Assembly (NCBI GenBank): GCA_965243695.1 | Contig: CBDEWC010000045.1 | Location: 372,001-436,000, forward strand | Source: JAKVCB01 sp965243695 | GTDB lineage: Bacteria > Planctomycetota > Planctomycetia > Pirellulales > Lacipirellulaceae | Length of the DNA stretch: 64,000 bases | Reading direction: 5' to 3' | Shown here: positions 35,433 through 44,321 of the stretch, one piece after another | How the letters are laid out: the number at the start of each line of letters is the position of its first letter | Numbering within the stretch: the stretch's first letter is position 1 | Translations under genes and position numbers: made by a program | Notes under the pieces: model-generated | Told to the model about the DNA's origin: nothing | The model's database searches: none | What the model saw: the letters and a program-made list of their open reading frames with translations, nothing else

Positions 35433-36497
35433 CTATTCATGCTCCAAGGAATCTTCTTCTTGCGATTCGTAGCGGTGACGATAGCGTTCACTGGCCCGGT
35501 GAAGTAATGCCCGTTCTTCACCAGTTAGTCTATCCAAACTCGACTGGTGCAGACGAGCCAGAACATCATCCACGCGGGCATCTTCGTACTCTTCTTCGGC
35601 TCGCTTCACCTGTTTGCGTCGCTGACGACGTCGATCGGAACGTTGTTGAACAAGCACAGTGTCCTCCTCCCCCGCCCAAAGCTCATCCAGCAGATCAACT
35701 CCATCCCCCTGAACATCGTAGTCGGGAGTCTCTTCGGAAACTTCACTTCGACTAAGACTTGCCAAGTCTTGTTGAGCACTAAAGAAGAGGAAAATCGCAA
35801 GTGTGACCAGGGGAATCCAGAGGGGAAGGGTTGGATGAGGTTGGGGATGTTGTATGAAAAGCGGTAACAGGGCTAAACCAACAGCAATTCCCATCGCAAT
35901 GCGGCTTGTCACGATACATGCCGTGCGCCGCCCCACGAGCGGCCACAGCGTGGCTCGCAGAGCAGGCCCCCCATCAAAAGGATAAGCCGGCAACAGATTG
36001 AGCAACAATAACATCCAATTCAGCCAAAGCGTCAATTTGCCTGCCAACACCCAGGAACTACCTTGCCCCGAATCGACCAACTGGGACGGCACAAAAGGCT
36101 GTAGCAACCCCAAAACATGCACGCTTGAATCGAACGAGAGGCCAATCGCTGCCAGGACAACCAGACTCAAATGGACAATTGGACCCGCCAGGGCCACGAA
36201 GACCTGCACTTCGGGCTGGTCAGGCACACGTGGCGAGCAGAGACCACCGAAAGGACCAATCACAATTTGGTCAACCTGGCCACCCAGCTTGATCGCTGCC
36301 GCCGTGTGGGCGAATTCATGGAGCAGCAAACTGGTCAACAATATCCCGACGGTGATCAAACCGGGACCGAGCATATCGCCAGCCGTAACTGCCAACGTTA
36401 GCACGATAAAGATGAGAAAAAAAATGTGGAGCCTGACTGGAACGCCCCAGAATCGTCCCAACGTTACGCTCCAGACAGTTACTTGACGCCCTACCAT
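35433..36497 (-). CDS. Site-2-protease-type M50 metalloprotease
   Basis: Intramembrane zinc protease of family M50 (SpoIVFB/RseP-like), 354 aa. Zinc motif LLLHEFAHTAAA near 60-71 and the second-site motif LLNLLPAYPFDGGPAL near 165-180 are intact; about six membrane helices. From ~250 a strongly charged cytosolic tail ends with VDDVLARLHQSSLDRLTGEE-type sequence, similar to a short C-terminal motif found on bacterial rhomboids. ATG 36497 is preferred; GTG 36512 would add five residues. No PDZ or CBS domain. Substrate unknown. Divergent from the Nudix gene. Confidence 0.88.
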   Translation of the reverse strand: MVGRQVTVWSVTLGRFWGVPVRLHIFFLIFIVLTLAVTAGDMLGPGLITVGILLTSLLLHEFAHTAAAIKLGGQVDQIVIGPFGGLCSPRVPDQPEVQVFVALAGPIVHLSLVVLAAIGLSFDSSVHVLGLLQPFVPSQLVDSGQGSSWVLAGKLTLWLNWMLLLLNLLPAYPFDGGPALRATLWPLVGRRTACIVTSRIAMGIAVGLALLPLFIQHPQPHPTLPLWIPLVTLAIFLFFSAQQDLASLSRSEVSEETPDYDVQGDGVDLLDELWAGEEDTVLVQQRSDRRRQRRKQVKRAEEEYEDARVDDVLARLHQSSLDRLTGEERALLHRASERYRHRYESQEEDSLEHE

Positions 36498-36696
36498 GGC
36501 TAATCTCAGCACGCAAGACTGTTACAGAGCCCACTTAACGGCCACCACACCTGCCTTTAAATGATAGACAAGCGTTCCAGATAACTATATCTTACCAACC
36601 CAGTCGTGGGAGGGCAAACACCCGCCGGTCCGTCTTCCAAGGGGCCTTTGGGGGGCGTCGATCAATACCTCTCACCTTACCAGCATAACAGACCCT

Positions 36697-37230
36697 ATGA
36701 ACGCCAAGCACCAAATTCAGCCACTCTTGCAAACGCAACGCTTTACCGTCGTCGAGCACCAGGTCACTCAACCCGACGGTTCGGTCGCTACCTGTGCAGC
36801 CGTTGAGCACCCTGGAGCGGTGGTCATTTTACCCATTCTTCCAGAGGGGAAAATCTGCTTGATTCGCAATCATCGCCTCACGGTCGGAGCGACCATCCTG
36901 GAACTTCCAGCGGGTACGAGAGAAAAAAATGAAACACCACTCGAGACCGCCAAGCGGGAATTAGCCGAAGAGACTGGCTACCGGGGAAACCACTTTGAGA
37001 AACTTGCCGAGTTCTTTACCTCTCCAGGGATTGTGAACGAACGGATGCACGCTTTTGTTGCCACGGGGCTGACTGCTGGTTCTCCGGCGCGGGAAGCAAA
37101 TGAGGAAATTGAAAACTACATCGTGGCGTGGGACGAAGCCCTGGAAATGGTGGCGCAGGGAACCATTCAGGACGGCAAGACGCTGGTCGCACTACTACTG
37201 TATGAGCGCCAACTGCATCGTCCTGCGTAA
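36697..37230 (+). CDS. Nudix hydrolase (ADP-ribose pyrophosphatase type)
   Basis: Hydrolyses nucleoside diphosphates linked to another moiety; the ADP-ribose/ADP-sugar class is the best match. 177 aa. Complete Nudix box GTREKNETPLETAKRELAEE followed by TGY (about 69-91). Pre-box ILELPAG is typical of NudF. ATG 36697. It converges on glmS with a 74-bp gap. Confidence 0.92.
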   Translation: MNAKHQIQPLLQTQRFTVVEHQVTQPDGSVATCAAVEHPGAVVILPILPEGKICLIRNHRLTVGATILELPAGTREKNETPLETAKRELAEETGYRGNHFEKLAEFFTSPGIVNERMHAFVATGLTAGSPAREANEEIENYIVAWDEALEMVAQGTIQDGKTLVALLLYERQLHRPA

Positions 37231-37304
37231 CGGAAATTGCCTCCGCTCGTGTGGAGACGTGGCATTCACCTTTCACTTGCAATATCCGCAAAAGAAAGCA
37301 CGTG

Positions 37305-39173
37305 TTACTCCACCGTTACACTCTTGGCCAGGTTGCGCGGCTTGTCGACATCGCAACCCCGCAAGACGGCAAAGTGATAGGCGAGTAATTGCAGCGGCAC
37401 AGCCGTAACAATTGGCTGCACAAAACCTTCGGTAACGGGAATCGTAATCACATCATCGGCAATTTCACTGGCACGAGTATCTAGCTCATCGACAACCGCA
37501 ATGACAGGACCGCCGCGGGCCTTGATTTCCTCCATGTTTGAAATAACTTTGTCGTAAACTTCTCCCTGAGGCACAATAAACACACTTGGCGTGTTTTCAT
37601 TGACCAGGGCAATTGGCCCGTGCTTCATTTCTGCGGCAGGATACCCCTCGGCATGAATATAACTGATCTCTTTAAGCTTTAATGCACCTTCCAAAGCCGC
37701 CGGAAAATTGAACTGCCGACCGAGGTAAAGAACATTTTCAGCCGCTGCATATTTTGCTGCGATACGTTGTGCTTCGGCATTCGTCTCCAGTGCTTGCTCA
37801 ACGTATCCCGGAAGTTTTTCCAGCTCTGCAATCACCTGCAAACCAGCTTCATAACTCAAGTCTCGGATACGACCAAAATAAAGCGCCAGCATCGCCATCA
37901 CTACGCATTGCGATGTGAACGCCTTGGTCGAGGCAACTCCGATCTCGGGACCCGCGTGTAAATAAATGCCACCATCTGCTTCCCGAGCAATCGTGCTGCC
38001 AACGACATTGCAAATGGCCATGGTCGGATGGCCCTTGCGCTTCATCTCACGCAGGGCAGCCAGGGTATCGATCGTTTCGCCACTCTGGGTAATCGCAAAC
38101 AACAGTGTCCCCGGAGAATGAGGTGGATTGCGATACCGCAACTCGCTCGCATACTCCACTTCCACGGGGACGCGGGCAAGCGCCTCGATCATGTACTCTC
38201 CCGCCAGTCCCGCATGCCAGCTGGTTCCACATGCAGTCATCACAATACGGTCAACCGATCGAAGTTGTTGTGGCGACAGATTGAACCCGCCAAAAATTGC
38301 AGTCGCCTCATCACGATCAAGCCTCCCCCGCATCGCATTCCGCACGCTCTCAGGCTGCTCAAAAATCTCTTTGAGCATGTAGTGTGGATAGCCCTGCAAT
38401 TCCACCTGGGTAGTATCGATCTCCAATTCCTGAACATCGTGTCGAACACGACCTTCATCGCGGTGGATAACACGGATTGTCTCGGCCGTGACGACTGCCA
38501 ACTCGTGGTCAGCAAGGTAGACAATCTTGTCCGTGTAACCAGCCAGGGGTGATCCATCGCTGGCAATAAAATGCTCGCCCTTTCCGACACCAATCACCAG
38601 GGGACTGCCAAGGCGGGCAGCAATGATCAGATCGGGCCAATCATGAAACACGATCGCTAAACCGTAAGTGCCGCGAAGCTGCGACAACGCCGATTGGACC
38701 GCACTGATTAAAGGAGCGTAGGGTTCAGCAGGATCCGAAACCTCCCACCCAATATCCTCTATCTCGCTGGCAATGAGGTGGCCAATAACTTCCGAATCCG
38801 TCGAACTCTTGAAAACATAACCCTTTTGCTCAAGCCGCTCTTTCAACGTGTGGAAATTTTCGATGACGCCATTGTGTACAATTGCCAATCCAACATCACC
38901 ACCCAGGTGCGGATGGGCATTGATGTCGGTCGCCGGCCCGTGGGTCGCCCAACGTGTATGGCCAATTCCAACCTGACCCTTGACCGGTGATTTCTGCAAT
39001 TTGTTGGCCAGGTTATCAATCCTCCCAGCCGACTTGGTAATTGCAAGCTCGCCACCTTCGTTGATGGTCACCACGCCTGAGCTGTCGTATCCGCGATACT
39101 CAAGCCGGCGCAACCCCTTGAGCAAAAACTCCACAGCTTCACGCGAACCGATATAGCCAACAATTCCGCACAT
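37305..39173 (-). CDS. glmS: Glutamine--fructose-6-phosphate aminotransferase
   Basis: First enzyme of hexosamine synthesis, making glucosamine-6-phosphate. 622 aa. ATG 39173 gives MCGIVGYIGSREAVEFLL, with nucleophilic Cys exposed after Met removal; the frame open upstream to 39383 is not coding. Glutaminase domain 1-~245 (RRLEYRGYDSSG, HTRWATHG). SIS domains follow: ACGTSWHAGL, ITQSGETIDTLAAL, STKAFTSQ, YPAAEMKHGPIALV. C-terminal NLAKSVTVE is canonical. GGAAGGA lies 14 nt upstream. No glmS ribozyme was recognised in the leader. Confidence 0.97.
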   Translation of the reverse strand: MCGIVGYIGSREAVEFLLKGLRRLEYRGYDSSGVVTINEGGELAITKSAGRIDNLANKLQKSPVKGQVGIGHTRWATHGPATDINAHPHLGGDVGLAIVHNGVIENFHTLKERLEQKGYVFKSSTDSEVIGHLIASEIEDIGWEVSDPAEPYAPLISAVQSALSQLRGTYGLAIVFHDWPDLIIAARLGSPLVIGVGKGEHFIASDGSPLAGYTDKIVYLADHELAVVTAETIRVIHRDEGRVRHDVQELEIDTTQVELQGYPHYMLKEIFEQPESVRNAMRGRLDRDEATAIFGGFNLSPQQLRSVDRIVMTACGTSWHAGLAGEYMIEALARVPVEVEYASELRYRNPPHSPGTLLFAITQSGETIDTLAALREMKRKGHPTMAICNVVGSTIAREADGGIYLHAGPEIGVASTKAFTSQCVVMAMLALYFGRIRDLSYEAGLQVIAELEKLPGYVEQALETNAEAQRIAAKYAAAENVLYLGRQFNFPAALEGALKLKEISYIHAEGYPAAEMKHGPIALVNENTPSVFIVPQGEVYDKVISNMEEIKARGGPVIAVVDELDTRASEIADDVITIPVTEGFVQPIVTAVPLQLLAYHFAVLRGCDVDKPRNLAKSVTVE

Positions 39174-39390
39174 AGGCCAACAATCCTTCCTACCAAAGAA
39201 TCCCCCCCGACGGCACCATTGCCGTTGAGGGCTGAACCAAGATAGCTCATGGGCCCCCCTCCTTCCAGCGTAAACGCTATCAACAGATCGATCTATCACT
39301 TTGCAGGCAATTTTTGTATCACTCAAAACACAGATTTTTTGTGTAGAGTTCCCGTTTGTCCAGAGTTCTAGGATGCGAGGCAAATAAAAA

Positions 39391-40143
39391 ATGAGAACTT
39401 ATGTTGTCATTCCTGCCCGCAAGGCGTCGACCCGGCTGCCAAATAAAATGCTCCTTCGCAGTACGGGGCAGTCGCTGATCCAGCACACCTTCCAGGCTGC
39501 CTCCGCCGCCAGCAAACCGGTCGGTGTGCTTGTCGCCACCGACCACCAGGAGATCTACAGAGAAGTCATTGGCTTTGGTGGTCGCGCCGTGCTGACCAGT
39601 CCTGACTGTGCTAGTGGAACAGATCGCGTTGCCGAGGTTGCGCAAACCCTAAAAGACGCCGATATCCTCGTTAACCTTCAGGGCGATGAGCCAGAAATCG
39701 CTCCCACGGATATTGACCGCGTGATTGAACTTCTCGAACAAAATCCGGCCGAACCCATGGCCACCCTGGCAACCCCTATCCAAAATCAGGACCAAATCTA
39801 CGACCCATCCTGTGTCAAGGTGGTCTGTGATTGCCGACAGCGGGCACTCTATTTTAGTCGCAGTCCGATCCCGTACGTACGGGATGAACTACCTGTCGAC
39901 AGCCCTGAAGAATCTTTGTTCCATCAGCATATTGGACTCTACGCGTATCGACGAACATTCCTGCTCGAACTGGCAGCCACGCCTCCCTCGCCACTTGAGC
40001 AAGCCGAAAAGCTCGAGCAACTCCGCGTATTACAAATGGGAAAAACCATATGCGTGGGTATCGTTGAGCATGTAGCCCAGGGAATCGATACGCCATCCGA
40101 CTACGCAGATTTTGTCAGCCGAACTCTTCGCCGTGCCGGGTAA
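39391..40143 (+). CDS. kdsB: 3-deoxy-manno-octulosonate cytidylyltransferase
   Basis: CMP-KDO synthetase, activating KDO for lipopolysaccharide inner-core synthesis. 250 aa, normal. Blocks: VVIPARKASTRLPNKML (about 5-21), VATDHQEI, CASGTDRVAEVA, LVNLQGDEPEI, YFSRSPIPYVR and HIGLYAYRR. It implies an LPS-bearing outer membrane, in line with the LptE- and BamD-like genes. Divergent from glmS. Confidence 0.96.
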   Translation: MRTYVVIPARKASTRLPNKMLLRSTGQSLIQHTFQAASAASKPVGVLVATDHQEIYREVIGFGGRAVLTSPDCASGTDRVAEVAQTLKDADILVNLQGDEPEIAPTDIDRVIELLEQNPAEPMATLATPIQNQDQIYDPSCVKVVCDCRQRALYFSRSPIPYVRDELPVDSPEESLFHQHIGLYAYRRTFLLELAATPPSPLEQAEKLEQLRVLQMGKTICVGIVEHVAQGIDTPSDYADFVSRTLRRAG

Positions 40144-40269
40144 ACCCCAGCCAACAATCCCACTGGTGTTCTCGTCACCGTCTCGACCATTGCAGTTTTG
40201 CTCCGACCCGTCCTGTGTGGATAAAATCTGCTTTGAAGGTGCCCCGAATAGGATTAGAATCATGAAGCC

Positions 40270-41301
40270 ATGCACCATCCCGATCTGTCATCACGCCTTC
40301 CCCTGTTGATCACCGGCATTGCCGGTGTCACCGGTTCCAACGCACTTCACTATTTTCAGACCAAATATCCAGGGCAGGTTATTGGCATTCGTCAGCAGGA
40401 CAACTGGCGGTTGCAAGGGCCTGGAATTCATGCCTGCAATGCTGAAGACCCTCACGCACTTACCAAGTTGTTCGACCGCTACGAGTTTCGGTCTGTACTG
40501 AATTGCGCTGGCAACTGTGCTTTGAAAGCATGTGAACTCGATACACGGCTGGCGTGGAGAACCAATGTAGAAGGTCTGCTGAATCTGCTCGCCATCATTG
40601 TTGACAGACCTGTCCGACTCGTCCACTTGTCGATTGATCTTGTATTCTCAGGACGTGATCGTGGCCCCCATGCTCCCGGATACGTTGAATCGGAACGGCA
40701 CGATCCGGTAACCGTCTTCGGCAAGACCATGGTCTCCGCCGAACAGCTCCTGGTGGATTGGATTCCGCGCGCCTGCACCCTGCGGATCTCGCTTCCCATG
40801 GGGCCAAGCTTCAACGGGCATGCCGGTGCCATCGACTGGATTCAATCACGATTCAAAAATCACCGTCCAGCAACGCTCTATTTCGACGAAGTTCGTACCC
40901 CCACTTACACCGACTGTTTGAATCGGCTCTTCTGCAGGACCCTGGCGAGTGACATCTCGGGTTTGTTCCACACAGGCGGACCAAGGCGGCTAAGCCTCTA
41001 CGAAATCGCGCAGATCGTCAATCGCGTCGGCGGATACGACCCCGATTTGCTGATGGGGTGTCCCAGAATCGAAGCTGGCCCCATGCCCCCGCGAGCTGGA
41101 AATGTCGCCATGGATTCTACAAAACTTGCTGACGTTTTCGGTGGACCTCTTTTGAGCCCCTGGCCCTACCACGAACAGTTTGTACCGACGTCTCGCGACT
41201 GGCATTACCACCGCGGGCCTGAGCAAGGCTCTGAATCGCTACTTGTCGAAAACCTCTATCAAAACCCTGCCACGCCACCTACCGATGCCAACGATCCATA
41301 A
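40270..41301 (+). CDS. RmlD-like extended SDR without YxxxK
   Basis: A 343-aa NAD(P)-binding protein of the extended SDR superfamily, closest in layout to dTDP-4-dehydrorhamnose reductase RmlD and to the non-catalytic MAT2B subunit. N-terminal glycine motif ITGIAGVTGSNALHY (about 13-27), LNCAGNCALKACELD, and HLSIDLVFSGRD, as in RmlD. The active-site YxxxK would fall in VTVFGKTMVSAEQLL, but reads F-G-K-T-M, so both Tyr and Lys are absent. Either it binds but does not reduce, or it uses different residues. A perfect DnaA-box 9-mer lies 46 bp upstream (40216-40224, reverse). Confidence 0.75.
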   Translation: MHHPDLSSRLPLLITGIAGVTGSNALHYFQTKYPGQVIGIRQQDNWRLQGPGIHACNAEDPHALTKLFDRYEFRSVLNCAGNCALKACELDTRLAWRTNVEGLLNLLAIIVDRPVRLVHLSIDLVFSGRDRGPHAPGYVESERHDPVTVFGKTMVSAEQLLVDWIPRACTLRISLPMGPSFNGHAGAIDWIQSRFKNHRPATLYFDEVRTPTYTDCLNRLFCRTLASDISGLFHTGGPRRLSLYEIAQIVNRVGGYDPDLLMGCPRIEAGPMPPRAGNVAMDSTKLADVFGGPLLSPWPYHEQFVPTSRDWHYHRGPEQGSESLLVENLYQNPATPPTDANDP

Positions 41302-41524
41302 CCCAAGAACGGTTGCTTGCCGATGCATTAGCCGCTCGGCAACCGCACACAGGAAATCGATGTGCTAGCAGCAAGCACTCTCGCTGCCCCACTTGATAGA
41401 TCTTTCGCATTTTACGTGACCGTTAAAATTATTCTTTTAGTCAACTGCAGCCGAGGGTCGATGCTGTTGTACAACGGGTTAATTCACCGGCTCCTCTGCC
41501 AATAGCTTAGAATTGGATTTTGCA

Positions 41525-41770
41525 ATGCCGTCAGCGAACTCGCGGACCGTAGGTTTTCCGGACTCCAATCAACTTGATTCCCGGTCGCTGTCCAACTCAC
41601 CTGAAATCGCGTTGATCATCTCTACCTACCAGCGCCCAGAGCATCTTGAGCGATGTCTCTTATCGGTTGCAACCCAAACAGCCAAAGGCGCACACTCACA
41701 GGTCGCCGGCGAACTTCAACCTCAGCTCTGTGACCTGGATTCCATGGCGTTCCCTCTTTGGATCTCGTAA
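41525..41770 (+). pseudogene. Truncated GT2 glycosyltransferase start
   Basis: An 81-codon open frame from ATG 41525. Residues around 28-52 (PEIALIISTYQRPEHLERC with LLSVATQ) match the first ~25 residues of the next gene (PQIALLVSSYERPGHLQRC with LLSIACQ), but the frame then diverges into unrelated sequence and stops. It therefore looks like a partial duplicate of a GT-A N-terminus. It could alternatively be translated as a short peptide; no catalytic DxD remains. Confidence 0.55.
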
Positions 41771-41781
41771 ACAAAACACAT

Positions 41782-42897
41782 ATGACCGCCCCTCAGATCG
41801 CACTACTGGTCTCATCCTACGAACGCCCCGGCCACCTGCAACGTTGCTTGCTGTCCATCGCTTGTCAGCAGAACGTGCCCGGTGGATTTGAGGTGGTCGT
41901 GACTGATGATGGGTCTACCGATGAAACCGAACAGGTCGTCAAGACATTTGCCGACGCGGTTGATTTCCAAGTGCAGTTTGTCACCCATCCCCACAATGGA
42001 TTTCAACTCGCACGTTGCCGCAACAATGGAGTCAAAGCAAGCCAAGCGCCCTATCTCCTGTTCTTGGATGGAGATTGCCTGCTGCCGTCCGATCACGTCT
42101 CATGGCATGTACGACAACAGCGCAGGCATGTCGTTTCCGCCGGAGATTGCTGTCGCCTCGACCAGGCAACGTCAGAGCAAATCAACGACTCCAAGATTCG
42201 AGATGGTTCTTTTGTCAACGTAGCACCACGCGCCGAATTACGGCGTATGTCACGGCAACATCAGAAAGCGGTTTGGTACAACCTGGTGCGACATGCGACG
42301 AAACCCAAATTGATTGGAAACAACGTCGGAATCGCCCGCGAAGATTATGAACGCATTAATGGCTATGATGAACGATTCGTCGGCTGGGGTTGTGAAGACG
42401 ATGACTTTCGATTACGCCTCAGGCAAGCGGGCGTACAGATTCAGTCCGTCATGAACCACACTTTTACTTATCATTTGTGGCATCCCTATGTACCCTCTGC
42501 CACGCTGGAATGGAAAACAGGAACGAACGTCAAATACCTGCAACGGCAGAGCAGGTTGACTCGCTGCCTGCATGGGATGACACACCGTTCACCCGACGAA
42601 CTAGCGACCACGTTGACAGGCAAACCTCGGTCTTACGATCAAGTCGCCAAACTACTTCCACAGCTGACCTCACCATCGACTGCGGAACCTCCAGACGTCG
42701 AAGTACTGGTGCTTCCAGGCACTGGACAATTTACCGGACGAGCAGACTGTCAGCTGTTGGTGGTGTTGGATAATATCCCCATTCCCGCAAGACAACTGCG
42801 GCGAGCTGACGCAATTGTTACAGACCACCTTCCGGCCACGCCCAAACCATGCTTTCCACTGCATCAATTCCAGGAAGCGCTCCGCGCTGTGGCCTGA
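41782..42897 (+). CDS. GT2-family glycosyltransferase
   Basis: GT-A-fold glycosyltransferase, 371 aa. ATG 41782 is preferred to TTG 41758. Nucleotide-binding N-terminus IALLVSSYERPGHLQRCLLS, VVVTDDGSTDETEQV (about 39-53), DxD-type LLFLDGDCLLP near 93-103, then IGNNVGIAREDYERINGYDE and GWGCEDDDFRLRLRQAG, the Glyco_transf_7C-like block. Acceptor unknown; proximity of kdsB and the RmlD-like gene fits surface-polysaccharide synthesis. The last ~90 residues are not recognised. Confidence 0.88.
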   Translation: MTAPQIALLVSSYERPGHLQRCLLSIACQQNVPGGFEVVVTDDGSTDETEQVVKTFADAVDFQVQFVTHPHNGFQLARCRNNGVKASQAPYLLFLDGDCLLPSDHVSWHVRQQRRHVVSAGDCCRLDQATSEQINDSKIRDGSFVNVAPRAELRRMSRQHQKAVWYNLVRHATKPKLIGNNVGIAREDYERINGYDERFVGWGCEDDDFRLRLRQAGVQIQSVMNHTFTYHLWHPYVPSATLEWKTGTNVKYLQRQSRLTRCLHGMTHRSPDELATTLTGKPRSYDQVAKLLPQLTSPSTAEPPDVEVLVLPGTGQFTGRADCQLLVVLDNIPIPARQLRRADAIVTDHLPATPKPCFPLHQFQEALRAVA

Positions 42898-43292
42898 TCA
42901 CCAACTGGCCCTGGAGTTTGGCCGTTGTCACCATCACCGCTGTTGCGTTTGCGCAGCTCTACCACACGACTACCACGCCGGAACGGTGCGTCAACATAAC
43001 ACGTCCTCTGACCGCCCTGCGAGGAGACAACAAACCAGTCGTGTTAAGGTCTGCACATCCAGGAACCACGCCCCAACTGCGTCGCTAAAGGGGCCAGTTG
43101 CCCCCTTAGACCGCTGGCTAAAAACTCTTTGGTCTTCGCACGGTTGAGCAGCTCGGCCTGACGCCCGAGAGCGTCGGTCACCACACGCGAAACCAGACAG
43201 ACCTGGGCCGGTTCTATGACCGTGGATGCGTTGCATTTCCCCAAGGATGAGGAGGCACTCAAAGAGTGGTATCTGCTGCCGTAAAGGTTCTT
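42898..43292. other. Intergenic region, no secure gene
   Basis: Contains a short stem AAGGGGC/GCCCCCTT near 43087-43109 without a T-run, and a 22-codon frame at 43216-43284 (MTVDALHFPKDEEALKEWY...) that reads like protein but has no clear start signal. No gene is claimed. Confidence 0.4.
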
Positions 43293-44321
43293 TCAGTCAA
43301 CCGGCAAAAGTAAACACTTGATACCTTTTCGAGACCGCACCGTATCGAACGCCACCTTCCACTGAGTCAACGGAAAACGGCTGCTCACAAGTGGACTGGT
43401 CCTGATCGCACCCTCGCCGAGCAGCCTGAGAGCCAGTTTCCAGGTCTCATGGCTGTAGGTAAAGCTTGGAAGAATCGTCAACTCCTTGATAACCGCCTGA
43501 TCCATATTGACCGCGATCTGGTGAGCGGGCAAACCCACCACAACCACTTGAGCCGCCTTGCGCGCGAAGGTAATGCATTGATTTAGGGAAGGACTCGATC
43601 CACCGCACTCCATGGTGACATCGGCGCCCAGACCATCGGTCATCTCGAGAATCAAATCAAGCGAGTCCGTCTCCGCATTGATAACGACATCGGCACCCAA
43701 GTCGCTGCCCACCGCAAGACGATGCTCATCTCCCCCGGTACCGACCAGGACGACCGTAGCTCCGCGGGTTTTCGCCGCTTGCAAACACAACAGGCCGACA
43801 GGCCCCGGTCCCGAGACTAGCACGACATCGCCCGGTGAGATCGTGGCCCGCTCGTAAACGGCCCGCACGGCAACCGCGGTTGGTTCGGACATGGATCCCG
43901 CTTCGAAGTCGATGCTATCGGGCAGCCGGTGCAGGCTTTCTTCCCTTTGGCAAACGTATTTTGCAAAGGCCCCGTCTACATGAACGCCCATACTCTCTCG
44001 ATGAATACAAAGCCCTAGGAGTCCGTCTTGACAGAAACGACATCGGCCACAGGTATGCTTGAAGGTCTCGGAGGTGACTCGATCGCCAACCTTAAATCGT
44101 GTCACCTCGGCGCCTATTTCAGCAACAACCCCCGACATTTCATGCCCCAACACCATCGGCGGGCAGTTCGTGTACTGGTCATCATGGATATGCAGATCGG
44201 TCCCGCAGATCGCGCCAACCTTCACCTCCACTTTCAGCTGGTCAGGTGCCGGAATGGGCTCGGGCAGGTCTAGCACCTCAAGGTTCCCAATACCGGAAGC
44301 TGTCTTTACAAGAGCTTTCAT
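43293..44321 (-). CDS. Zinc-dependent sugar/alcohol dehydrogenase
   Basis: Medium-chain dehydrogenase of the threonine/sorbitol dehydrogenase type, 342 aa, NAD(P)-dependent oxidation of a secondary alcohol. Catalytic-zinc ligands in GAICGTDLHIHDD and GHEMSG; structural-zinc cysteines CGRCRFCQDGLLGLC complete; Rossmann motif VLVSGPGPVGLLCLQAA near 170-186. ATG 44321 overlaps the transaldolase-like stop by 4 bp (ATGA), indicating translational coupling. Substrate probably a polyol or sugar phosphate, inferred from the partner gene. Confidence 0.9.
   Translation of the reverse strand: MKALVKTASGIGNLEVLDLPEPIPAPDQLKVEVKVGAICGTDLHIHDDQYTNCPPMVLGHEMSGVVAEIGAEVTRFKVGDRVTSETFKHTCGRCRFCQDGLLGLCIHRESMGVHVDGAFAKYVCQREESLHRLPDSIDFEAGSMSEPTAVAVRAVYERATISPGDVVLVSGPGPVGLLCLQAAKTRGATVVLVGTGGDEHRLAVGSDLGADVVINAETDSLDLILEMTDGLGADVTMECGGSSPSLNQCITFARKAAQVVVVGLPAHQIAVNMDQAVIKELTILPSFTYSHETWKLALRLLGEGAIRTSPLVSSRFPLTQWKVAFDTVRSRKGIKCLLLPVD

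Noticed and set aside
39174..39390. glmS leader inspected for a glmS ribozyme
   Set aside because: No double-pseudoknot core or conserved ribozyme segments could be recognised.
32346..40224. Two perfect DnaA-box 9-mers (32346-32354 plus; 40216-40224 minus), both intergenic
   Set aside because: One such 9-mer in about 130 kb is expected per strand pair by chance order of magnitude; they are 8 kb apart, not clustered, and no dnaA, dnaN or AT-rich unwinding region is present. Not an origin.
42849..43088. 79-codon plus-strand frame overlapping the GT2 3' end, with one hydrophobic segment
   Set aside because: No ribosome-binding site, overlaps a secure gene, and the tail is Thr/Arg/Pro-rich as expected from a shifted frame.
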